From Halodesulfurarchaeum sp. (GTDB lineage Archaea; Halobacteriota; Halobacteria; Halobacteriales; Halobacteriaceae), in the NCBI GenBank assembly GCA_018334775.1, contig JAGXLJ010000100.1, positions 1 through 5,185 on the forward strand: 5,185 nt of DNA. The letters are read 5' to 3'. The notes below the pieces were generated by a model. The model did no database searches and was not told the DNA's origin. It saw only the letters and a list, made by a program, of their open reading frames with translations. This document shows, one piece after another, positions 1 to 5,185 of this stretch. Within the stretch, counting starts at the first letter, position 1; each line of letters starts with the position of its first letter. Made by a program: the position numbers and the translations under genes.

Positions 1-674
1 GGGCACGCGATCATACAGTATCGACAGCCAATACACCGGTCATAGTCGATATTGACGATCCCGTTTTCCATCTTGTACGTCGCACTGACCGGACACACCT
101 GCACGCAGGAGGGAGTCTCACATTGCATGCAGGGACGGGGAACGTTGGTCCGGGTCGTGTTGGGGAATTCACCATGTTCGTGCTCCATCACGACGTTGTA
201 GGTGACACCAGGCGGCGTCCGATTCTCCGCTTTACACGCGACCGTACACGAGTCACAGCCGACACACTTCTGGAGGTCGATTACCATTCCCCACCGCGTG
301 TCCTCCTCGCCCAGCGGAGACTCGATCTGCTCGGCAACGGCGTCCATTGAGTCGAGGGAGCAGGAGAGTTGGTCGGCCGCTGGTTCGTCAATCGTTTGGC
401 AGCTACCGCCCTTGTCCACTGCCGGATTTGGCGTCTCTCGATACCCCTCGCCGAACTCTTTGGTCGCTGACTCGTCGTATTTGGCCCAGAACGACTCACT
501 CGAGATCGCTCCCTTTGAGACCCGCTGGGCGTCCTCGGCCATCGCGAGACCGAGGTCAGTCGAGAACTCGACCTCGGCAAGTGTTTGCTCCGGGTCGTCC
601 CGTTCGGCCTCAACCAGTTCGTCCATCTGCGCCTGGTCGAGATCGGGCACGCCAGGGGAGGCATCGACGCTCAT
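1..674 (-). CDS. 4Fe-4S ferredoxin-type electron-transfer (beta) subunit of a molybdopterin oxidoreductase (DmsB/PsrB/TtrB-like), 3' end outside window
   Basis: The frame is open from ATG 674 to the left edge (224 full codons). Three cysteine groups are visible. C137-C140-C143-C147 and C214-C217-C220-C224 have C-x2-C-x2-C-x3-C spacing. C182-C185-C190-C194 has C-x2-C-x4-C-x3-C-P spacing. This order is that of the four-cluster subunits of DMSO, polysulfide and tetrathionate reductases, which pass electrons between a quinol-linked membrane subunit and the Mo/W catalytic subunit. The last cysteine group must lie off-window. Residues 1-125 precede the first cluster and form an acidic extension. 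Its segment at about 39-75 ([15 protein letters not shown], then KYDES and EFG) resembles, from memory, the N-terminal domain on haloarchaeal proteins annotated as 4Fe-4S ferredoxin. No Tat signal is visible; such subunits usually travel with the Tat-exported catalytic partner. The start is supported by a Shine-Dalgarno-like AGGTGG 6 nt upstream. The substrate cannot be told from this subunit. The family is confident, the exact enzyme unknown. Confidence 0.9.
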   Translation of the reverse strand, partial: MSVDASPGVPDLDQAQMDELVEAERDDPEQTLAEVEFSTDLGLAMAEDAQRVSKGAISSESFWAKYDESATKEFGEGYRETPNPAVDKGGSCQTIDEPAADQLSCSLDSMDAVAEQIESPLGEEDTRWGMVIDLQKCVGCDSCTVACKAENRTPPGVTYNVVMEHEHGEFPNTTRTNVPRPCMQCETPSCVQVCPVSATYKMENGIVNIDYDRCIGCRYCMIAC

Positions 675-680
675 CGATAG

Positions 681-686
681 CCACCT
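681..686 (-). promoter_or_regulatory. Shine-Dalgarno-like site of the Fe-S subunit gene
   Basis: On the minus strand AGGTGG lies 6 nt before the ATG at 674. It matches the anti-Shine-Dalgarno end of archaeal 16S rRNA and supports this start over the next in-frame Met (codon 17). It also implies a transcript with a 5' leader, not a leaderless one. Confidence 0.55.
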
Positions 687-722
687 GTTATGTGGCGTGT
701 TGCGTCGGAAAATCTCGATTCA

Positions 723-780
723 ATTGGTGCTCGCATACACCGTTTCCCAGACGTTCCATGCCCCTGAGCAGGCACCCAAT
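723..780. repeat. Imperfect inverted repeat ATTGGTGC / GCACCCAAT
   Basis: ATTGGTGC at 723-730 and GCACCCAAT at 772-780 are inverted copies that differ by one extra base. They are separated by 41 bp, which include the small palindrome CCTGAGCAGG (763-772). The pair lies upstream of the Fe-S gene and could be two half-sites of a looped or cooperative operator. Chance occurrence is not excluded for arms this short. Confidence 0.3.
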
Positions 781-840
781 ATGAATAGGTTGGCCTCTGG
801 CCCAGTTATTGACTTAAATAAACACCCCCAATACATATAG
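776..840 (+). repeat. Direct repeat CCAATA-N3-ATAG, two copies 52 bp apart
   Basis: The copies are at 776-788 and 828-840 and agree at 10 of 13 positions, differing only in the central three bases. A start-to-start distance of 52 bp is about five helical turns, so both copies would face the same side of the DNA. The second copy contains the TATA-like ACATATA. A factor bound there could therefore compete with or position TBP. They are candidate regulator sites or paired AT-rich promoter elements. Confidence 0.35.
806..839 (+). promoter_or_regulatory. Candidate core promoter of the BAT regulator gene
   Basis: Two TATA-like elements lie on the plus strand: CTTAAATAAA at 813-822 and ACATATA at 833-839. 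With the usual archaeal spacing of about 25 bp they would place initiation near 843-848 or 860-865, giving a 5' leader of roughly 30-50 nt. The first element lies within an inverted repeat, TTATT-N6-AATAA at 806-821, which reads similarly on the minus strand and might serve both genes. The exact TATA box is uncertain. Confidence 0.35.
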
Positions 841-892
841 AATCAGTCCCGACAACTATTTTGAGGCCCATTCCGTACCCCCGGACAGACCC

Positions 893-2764
893 GTGATCAT
901 TCCCGACGGACTTATCATACTGACTTCGATCGGCCTTCGACTCGTGGGGCTTGGATACTCGATATACCTCCTGTATCGAGTCAAGGACGCTCGTTTCGGG
1001 TTTTTGACGCTGATGCTCGGTCTCATGGCGACTCGACAGATCCTCAGCTATCAGGCTGGGACGCCGGGGATCGACGAACTCCCGGGCCTCCTCGTCAGTG
1101 TGCTGGCCGTCCTGACGGTCTATTATCTCTCCGAATACGTCGAACAGGAGACGAAGATCAAAAACACCATTCGATCGACGAACGAACGACTAGGGACCTT
1201 CGAGAAGGCCATCGAACACGCTGGCCACATGATCTTCATTACTGACCCGGATGGAACAATAACCTACGCGAATCGAGCCGTCGAATCAGTCACCGGCTAT
1301 TCACGCGGCGAAGTCATGGGCCGGGACCCATCGCTGTGGAAGTCCAACTATCACGAGGAATCTTTCTATGCAGCGATGTGGGATACCATCAAAGACGGAT
1401 CCATCTGGGAGGGCCAAATCGTCAACGAACGAAAATCCGGCGAACAGGTCTGGGTCGACATGACGATCGCACCGATCGTCAACGAGGACGGGACCGTCGA
1501 GAAGTACGTCGCCGTGGACACCGACGTAACCGACCGCCTCGAACGGAAAGAGCAGATCACCCAGCAGAAAAACCGGCTTCAAACGCTCAACCGAACGAAC
1601 GAGGTCCTTCGTGACATCAACCGCGAGCTCGTGGAGGCCGACAGCCGCGACGCGATGGAGGCCGCAATTGTCGAGCAGTTCGCCGATTCCCCACAGTATG
1701 CCTTTGCCTGTCTCTCCGATCAGGCCGTGGGCACCGAAGTCATCCGCCCACGGGCAACGGCCGGACTTGATGAGAACGATCTAGACGAACTCATCGGGGC
1801 GATCAACGAGTTAGAAGGAAAAGACCCCCTTCGAACCGCCGCTCGAACGGGGACTGTGCACATCAGCAGCTGTGAGGACCCTGAAGCTGACTGGTGTAAG
1901 CCCTGGCTCGAACGTGGGTATAAAGCGACGGCTGCGATCCCACTCACCTACGGCGACCGCCAGTACGGCGTGCTCTGTATCGGCACCGACAAAATCGGGG
2001 CTTTCAAGGACATCGAAACGGCCGTCTTCGCGGAACTCGGCGAGACCATTGGCTACGCGATCAACGCCGTCGAAAGCAAGGAGGCACTGTTGACCGACAG
2101 CGTCACCGAAATCGAGTTCGAGGTGACCGAATCGGACTATTTCCCCGTCGAGCTGACGGCCGATGGCGGGTCGATGGAACTCACATGGATGACGCCCGGT
2201 CCGGGGGAAACGCTCGTCCAGCATTTCACGATCCGGGACATCGATTCAGCGAGGATCGAAGACTTCGTCGACGAACGACCCGAACTCGGCACGGTTAATA
2301 TCATCACGACAGATAAAAGGGAACTTCACGCGCGATTCGAGCTCCAGAAGTCCTCGCTCGCTCGCCCGATCGGAGAATACGGGGGCGACCTCCGGCACAT
2401 CGAAGCGAGTGATGGCAGGGCCCGTCTGACCGTCCACCTCTCACCGAATGCGAACGTGCGAACCGTCGTGGAAGGACTCCAGACCGATTACCCGTCGATC
2501 GAACTCCGCGCCCGCCGGGAAACCGAACGCCCAGCGCCGACCACGGAGGAGATCAGGACGGCCATCCAGGAATCCCTGACCGATAGACAGCAGGAGGTAC
2601 TTCATACCGCGTATATCGCCGGCTTCTTCGACTGGCCCAGGGAGAACTCCGGGGAAGAGATCGCCGAGACGATGGCGATCTCCCAGTCGACGTTTCTCCA
2701 GCACTTACGAACGGCCCAAAAGAAGGTGTTTTCCGTCCTGCTCGACGACGGATCGCCGAGTTAA
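893..2764 (+). CDS. Membrane-anchored PAS-GAF sensor with bacterioopsin-activator (BAT) and HTH domains, DmsR-like one-component regulator
   Basis: A 623-residue transcriptional regulator. Three hydrophobic segments (about 5-29, 34-52 and 62-80) should anchor it in the membrane. A charged linker leads to a PAS domain (about 103-215; motifs ITDPDG, YANRA, TGYSRGEVMG), a polar, possibly coiled-coil linker (215-250) and a GAF domain (250-395). A BAT domain (about 405-540) and a C-terminal HTH of the HTH_10 family follow (about 552-615; LTDRQQEVLHTAY, FFDWPRE, GEEIAETMAISQSTFLQHL). There is no kinase or receiver domain, so sensing and DNA binding are in one chain. PAS residues W163, W172 and N178 match the pattern of flavin-binding NifL/Aer PAS domains. 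The GAF holds four cysteines (273, 327, 335, 362). BAT regulators control bacterioopsin and, as DmsR, DMSO reductase genes in haloarchaea. Its divergent placement beside an oxidoreductase subunit suggests it controls that operon (inference). GTG 893 is the first start after the in-frame stop at 815-817 and keeps the first helix; the next Met is codon 41. No clear Shine-Dalgarno is seen. Confidence 0.9.
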   Translation: MIIPDGLIILTSIGLRLVGLGYSIYLLYRVKDARFGFLTLMLGLMATRQILSYQAGTPGIDELPGLLVSVLAVLTVYYLSEYVEQETKIKNTIRSTNERLGTFEKAIEHAGHMIFITDPDGTITYANRAVESVTGYSRGEVMGRDPSLWKSNYHEESFYAAMWDTIKDGSIWEGQIVNERKSGEQVWVDMTIAPIVNEDGTVEKYVAVDTDVTDRLERKEQITQQKNRLQTLNRTNEVLRDINRELVEADSRDAMEAAIVEQFADSPQYAFACLSDQAVGTEVIRPRATAGLDENDLDELIGAINELEGKDPLRTAARTGTVHISSCEDPEADWCKPWLERGYKATAAIPLTYGDRQYGVLCIGTDKIGAFKDIETAVFAELGETIGYAINAVESKEALLTDSVTEIEFEVTESDYFPVELTADGGSMELTWMTPGPGETLVQHFTIRDIDSARIEDFVDERPELGTVNIITTDKRELHARFELQKSSLARPIGEYGGDLRHIEASDGRARLTVHLSPNANVRTVVEGLQTDYPSIELRARRETERPAPTTEEIRTAIQESLTDRQQEVLHTAYIAGFFDWPRENSGEEIAETMAISQSTFLQHLRTAQKKVFSVLLDDGSPS

Positions 2765-3447
2765 GCGCTTTCCAGCACGTCGTCGATGTCTTCGTGACTG
2801 TGGATGTCAACCCCATCCTCAGTCACTTCCGCTATCGTTACGCCGTTCCCGCTCGCGGTATCACGCTCGGTCGCACTCTCGACTGCTCGGGTCGCAATTT
2901 CGATTCCGTCCTCGTGTGTCAGATCGTCCTCATACTCCTGTTCGAGGACTCCCAACGCGAACTGCATGCCACTCCCTGTCACCACATAATCGTCCTCACT
3001 GAGACCACCCATCGGGTCGATGCTGTAGACGTGGGAGCCCGTTTCATCGACACCACCAAGAACAGGGTTGATCATGAAGAACGGACCGCCACGAAGGAAG
3101 TTCGAGGCCACGGTTCCAAGCGCATCGATCGACATTGGCTTACCCCGGCGGGCCTCGTATAGTTTGGCCTCGGACCGGATGGAGCGGATGAACGATTGCG
3201 CGCCACCGACCGACCCAACCATCGTCAACGCGGCCCGGTCGTGGACCTGCTCGACTTTGGTCACGTTCTTGTTCGAGACGACCCGACCCCCAAGACTTGC
3301 CCGCCGGTCAGTTGCGATCACGACCGTCTCCGCCGTCGTCACTCCTATCGAAGTGGTGCCGGTCTTGGCGCTCTGGACCTCGTCGCTCCCGGCGGTCTCC
3401 TCGGGGACGGTGCCGATTTCCGGTTCGTACGGGTCCGAGATGTTCAT
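2761..3447 (-). CDS. psmB: 20S proteasome beta subunit (catalytic threonine peptidase)
   Basis: 228 residues, the usual archaeal beta-subunit length. The subunit forms the two inner heptameric rings of the cytoplasmic 20S core and carries the proteolytic sites. A 30-residue acidic propeptide ends at KTG; self-cleavage between G30 and T31 would expose the nucleophile Thr1. In mature numbering Asp17 (ATDRR), a catalytic-type Lys at 34, Gly at 48 (VGS), Ser129 (TGSGMQ) and Asp166/Ser169 (ERDTASG) are all present, so it should be active. The Lys is shifted by one against the usual position 33 because SLGGRVVSNKNVTK carries one extra residue relative to the H. volcanii subunit as I recall it. It overlaps psmA by ATGA (3444-3447), and a GGAGG precedes its start. 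The TAA stop lies in the TTAA shared with the convergent regulator gene. Confidence 0.97.
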   Translation of the reverse strand: MNISDPYEPEIGTVPEETAGSDEVQSAKTGTTSIGVTTAETVVIATDRRASLGGRVVSNKNVTKVEQVHDRAALTMVGSVGGAQSFIRSIRSEAKLYEARRGKPMSIDALGTVASNFLRGGPFFMINPVLGGVDETGSHVYSIDPMGGLSEDDYVVTGSGMQFALGVLEQEYEDDLTHEDGIEIATRAVESATERDTASGNGVTIAEVTEDGVDIHSHEDIDDVLESA

Positions 3448-4181
3448 TCTTCGTCCTCCTCCAGGTCAACTTCCTCGAGGTGGGCGTTGATTTCGGATTC
3501 CCCAAGGCGGCTGTAAATCGCCGTCTCGGCTTCGACTGCGCCCATCGCCAGTTCTTCGGCTTCGAGCGCTTCGTCCCTGGTGGTGGCAAGTGCGCCAAGC
3601 GCCAGTTCGATGCCCGCTTCGAGGGTTAGGTCCGGACCCCAGTGTTCCTCGAGGTAGTCCTGAATCTCCGACCGGTCTGCGCCAATGGCGACGGCCTTCC
3701 ATTCGTTGGGGGTCCCACTCGGGTCCGTTTCGAAAAGCCGTGGTTCGCCGTTGGAAACACCACCGATCAGCAACGCGGCACCGAAGGGCCGGACCCCGCC
3801 CATCTGGGTGTACTGCTGAATGTTGTCGGTGACTGCCTTTGTGAGGACCTCGGTGTCGACCGGTTCCTCGTAGCGGAGTTCTTCGAGTTGGGCCCGGCGA
3901 CGGGCGAAGTCGATGAGCCGACGGGCGTCAGCCACGTGGCCCGCACTCGCGATACCGACGTGATCGGCGACTTTGTGGAGTTTTTCGATGGAGTCGGCCT
4001 CCATCAGCTGTGAGCGAGAGCGTTTGTCTACGGCGAGGACAACCCCTTCTTCGGTCCGGACTCCGACCGACGGCGTCCCTCGTTTGACTGCTTCTCGTGC
4101 GTACTCGACCTGATACAGCCGTCCGTCCGGGGAGAAAATGGTAATCCCCCGATCGTAGGCTTGTTGCTGTTGACCCTGCAT
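3444..4181 (-). CDS. psmA: 20S proteasome alpha subunit
   Basis: 245 residues, full length for an archaeal alpha subunit. It forms the outer heptameric rings that gate substrate entry and dock the PAN/Cdc48 ATPases. The family signature AYDRGITIFSPDGRLYQVEY occupies residues 8-27; it includes the YDR gate motif (9-11) and the N-terminal helix that plugs the pore. K67 (SIEKLHK) aligns with Lys66 of the Thermoplasma alpha subunit, which contacts the HbYX tail of the ATPase. QYTQMGGVRPFG (123-134) and LFETDPSG (149-156) are further conserved stretches. As expected for an alpha subunit there is no propeptide or catalytic Thr. The tail (HLEEVDLEEDEE) is very acidic, as in halophiles. The Met-Gln start resembles the N-acetylated start of H. 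volcanii alpha-1. No Shine-Dalgarno precedes the ATG, so a leaderless or very short leader mRNA is likely. It lies 62 bp downstream of the EF-2 gene and overlaps psmB by 4 bp. Confidence 0.97.
   Translation of the reverse strand: MQGQQQQAYDRGITIFSPDGRLYQVEYAREAVKRGTPSVGVRTEEGVVLAVDKRSRSQLMEADSIEKLHKVADHVGIASAGHVADARRLIDFARRRAQLEELRYEEPVDTEVLTKAVTDNIQQYTQMGGVRPFGAALLIGGVSNGEPRLFETDPSGTPNEWKAVAIGADRSEIQDYLEEHWGPDLTLEAGIELALGALATTRDEALEAEELAMGAVEAETAIYSRLGESEINAHLEEVDLEEDEE
3455..3462 (-). promoter_or_regulatory. Shine-Dalgarno of psmB inside the psmA 3' end
   Basis: The minus strand reads GGAGGAGG within the codons for the acidic psmA tail. The nearer GGAGG (3459-3455) ends 7 nt before the psmB ATG at 3447. 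With the ATGA overlap it suits termination-reinitiation coupling of alpha and beta subunit synthesis. The same bases encode Glu residues, so part of the match may come from codon choice. Confidence 0.5.
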
Positions 4182-4212
4182 AGGTTCGTTCGCACGAATG
4201 TTGCCCCGCGGC

Positions 4213-4220
4213 GGGTAAAG
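4213..4220 (-). promoter_or_regulatory. Possible psmA TATA element in the 62-bp fusA-psmA gap
   Basis: The minus strand reads CTTTACCC here, about 32-39 nt before the psmA ATG. TBP binding would place initiation near 4190, giving a leader of roughly 10 nt, which fits the missing Shine-Dalgarno. The match is weak and the surrounding gap is GC-rich. Read-through from the EF-2 gene is the alternative. Confidence 0.25.
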
Positions 4221-4243
4221 GCTTGCCGGACCCGGAGAGCTTT

Positions 4244-5185
4244 TTAAAAGTAGTTGATGCTTTTGGGCAGTTCGGTTTTCATGCCCTTGCGCACACGGAT
4301 ATCGTTGATCTTCTCAGGCTGAAGGTTATCGACGAGCACCCGGAACCCGGCGTTTTCGGTGTTCCAGGAGGCACGACCCTCAGTGGCCGAGCGGATATCT
4401 GAGGAGAAGCCGATCATTTCTTCGACGGGCGCGATACCCTCGACGACCATCAAGTCTCCTTCCTGGTACATGTCGTCGACGCGGCCACGGCGACCTTGAA
4501 TCTCGCCGGAAGCCGCACCCATGTGCTCGGACGGGATGTCGATACGAACGTCCTGAATCGGTTCGAGCAGGCGGATCTCTCCGTCGATCAGGGCGCGGTG
4601 GACAGCCTCCCGCATGGCCGGAATGACCTGGGAGGGACCACGGTGGATGGCGTCCTCGTGAAGCCGAGCGTCGTGGAGGCGAACCAATGCGCCTTCGACC
4701 GGCTCGGCGGCGAGGGGACCGTCTTCGAGGGCTTGCTCGAGGCCCTCGATGATGAGTTCCATCGTCTCGTTGAGGTGCTGAATTCCTTTCGTGTCGTCGA
4801 TGAAGACGTTCGTGTTGATGATGTCCTCGACGTCCTGTGAGGTCTCCTTCTCCATTCCCGCCTCTTGAAGGGCTTCTCGGCGCTCCTGTTCGGGCATGTC
4901 CATCGACGCCTCACCGAGTTTGATTGTATCGGTGACCTCGTCACTCAGAGTCTCGACCGTGACGTAAAAGCGGTTGTGACGGTTCGGCGAAATACCTTCC
5001 ACTTCTTCGGATTCCTGGGTGGGTGCTTCCCGGTACACGACGATCGGCTCACCGGTCCTGACCGGAATACCCTGGTTACGCTCGATGCGTTGGGTGATGA
5101 CCTCGAGATGGAGTTCGCCCTGCCCGGAGATAAGGTGCTCGCCCGTGTCCTCATTGATCTCCACACCAATCGTCGGGTCCTCCTT
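4244..5185 (-). CDS. fusA: Translation elongation factor 2 (aEF-2), C-terminal part; 5' end outside window
   Basis: The frame is open from the right edge to TAA at 4246-4244 and gives the last 313 residues of a protein normally about 730 long. EF-2 is the ribosomal translocase GTPase. Counting fragment residues from the right edge, the end of domain III comes first ([20 protein letters not shown], up to about 40). Domain IV follows (about 65-205), then domain V (about 206-290; [23 protein letters not shown], and a glycine/serine-rich core). The GTPase domain and domain II are off-window. The domain IV tip reads [18 protein letters not shown]. Its His at fragment residue 181 (codon 4645-4643) is the expected diphthamide site. 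The visible part has no frameshift. The ORF continues upstream of the internal GTG at 5164, which is not the start. Ribosomal protein genes commonly precede EF-2 in archaea and may lie beyond the edge. Confidence 0.97.
   Translation of the reverse strand, partial: KEDPTIGVEINEDTGEHLISGQGELHLEVITQRIERNQGIPVRTGEPIVVYREAPTQESEEVEGISPNRHNRFYVTVETLSDEVTDTIKLGEASMDMPEQERREALQEAGMEKETSQDVEDIINTNVFIDDTKGIQHLNETMELIIEGLEQALEDGPLAAEPVEGALVRLHDARLHEDAIHRGPSQVIPAMREAVHRALIDGEIRLLEPIQDVRIDIPSEHMGAASGEIQGRRGRVDDMYQEGDLMVVEGIAPVEEMIGFSSDIRSATEGRASWNTENAGFRVLVDNLQPEKINDIRVRKGMKTELPKSINYF

Larger units (their letters stand above)
675..892. promoter_or_regulatory. Divergent intergenic regulatory region between the Fe-S subunit gene and the BAT regulator
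   Basis: This 218-bp stretch separates two divergently transcribed genes and must contain both promoters. I see no convincing coding frame of its own. It is AT-rich between about 776 and 862, unlike the flanking genes. It contains a repeated CCAATA-N3-ATAG motif, the inverted pair TTATT/AATAA, the inverted pair ATTGGTGC/GCACCCAAT, and small GC palindromes: CCTGAGCAGG at 763-772 and GGCCTCTGGCC at 792-802. These are reasonable candidate operators for the divergent regulator. No binding site for this regulator class is known to me well enough to match. Confidence 0.6.

Noticed and set aside
202..840. A 212-codon open frame on the plus strand and overlapping smaller ones (123-350, 347-784)
   Set aside because: They lie opposite the clearly real Fe-S subunit gene, whose cysteine motifs are unmistakable. 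Their translations are Ser/Arg-rich and have no recognisable motif.
893..1012. Start of the regulator at the internal ATG (codon 41) instead of GTG 893
   Set aside because: It would cut into the membrane region, removing the first helix and the start of the second. The GTG frame upstream has a consistent hydrophobic composition. It remains a fallback because no Shine-Dalgarno is visible at the GTG.
2716..2733. A possible psmB terminator (minus-strand CTTCTTTT about 36-43 nt past the stop, inside the regulator gene)
   Set aside because: Only four consecutive T residues, no hairpin, and the bases are explained by Lys codons of the regulator. Too weak to annotate.
3068..3629. Plus-strand open frames across the psmB/psmA junction
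   Set aside because: These are antisense shadows of two well-conserved proteasome genes. High GC in third positions leaves opposite frames open, and the products are rich in Arg, Pro and Ser without family resemblance.
4224..4246. GC-rich CCGGACCCGG followed by CTTTTTAAAA as a terminator of EF-2
   Set aside because: The T-run is on the plus strand, the wrong orientation for a minus-strand transcript, and the bases at its end belong to the EF-2 stop and last codons.
1..5185. Search for tRNA, rRNA, CRISPR repeats, insertion sequences or attachment sites
   Set aside because: No tRNA-like cloverleaf, regularly spaced repeats, transposase motifs or terminal inverted repeats were recognised. The genes are tightly packed and explain nearly all of the window.

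Overview
The window looks like chromosomal DNA from a haloarchaeon (class Halobacteria). The proteins are strongly acidic, 20S proteasome alpha and beta subunits and an EF-2-type elongation factor are present, and there is a bacterioopsin-activator (BAT) type regulator with the HTH family typical of haloarchaea. A respiratory iron-sulfur subunit next to that regulator suggests a lineage capable of anaerobic respiration. The genus cannot be fixed from this sequence.

Left part (1-674, minus): the N-terminal 224 codons of a DmsB/PsrB/TtrB-like four-cluster ferredoxin subunit of a molybdopterin oxidoreductase complex. It runs off the left edge, so the catalytic and membrane subunits, if present, lie outside. 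A 218-bp divergent intergenic region (675-892) follows. It is AT-richer than the genes and holds a direct repeat, two inverted repeats and TATA-like elements. The next gene (893-2764, plus) encodes a 623-residue one-component regulator: three predicted membrane helices, a PAS domain resembling flavin-binding redox sensors, a GAF domain, a BAT domain and a C-terminal HTH. The divergent pair reads as a respiratory operon and its likely sensor-regulator, analogous to DmsR and the dms operon of other haloarchaea. The pairing is inferred from position and family.

Right part (2761-5185, all minus): the C-terminal 313 residues of EF-2, a 62-bp gap, then psmA and psmB joined by a 4-bp ATGA overlap. 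This is a housekeeping block for translation and protein turnover. psmA and psmB supply the two parts of one 20S proteasome core, and the overlap should couple their translation.

The two halves meet tail to tail at 2761-2764, where the TTAA palindrome provides the TAA stop of both the regulator and psmB. There is no spacer, so each transcript must end inside the opposing gene or be processed. All genes look intact apart from the two cut by the window edges. No tRNA, rRNA, CRISPR array or mobile element was seen.
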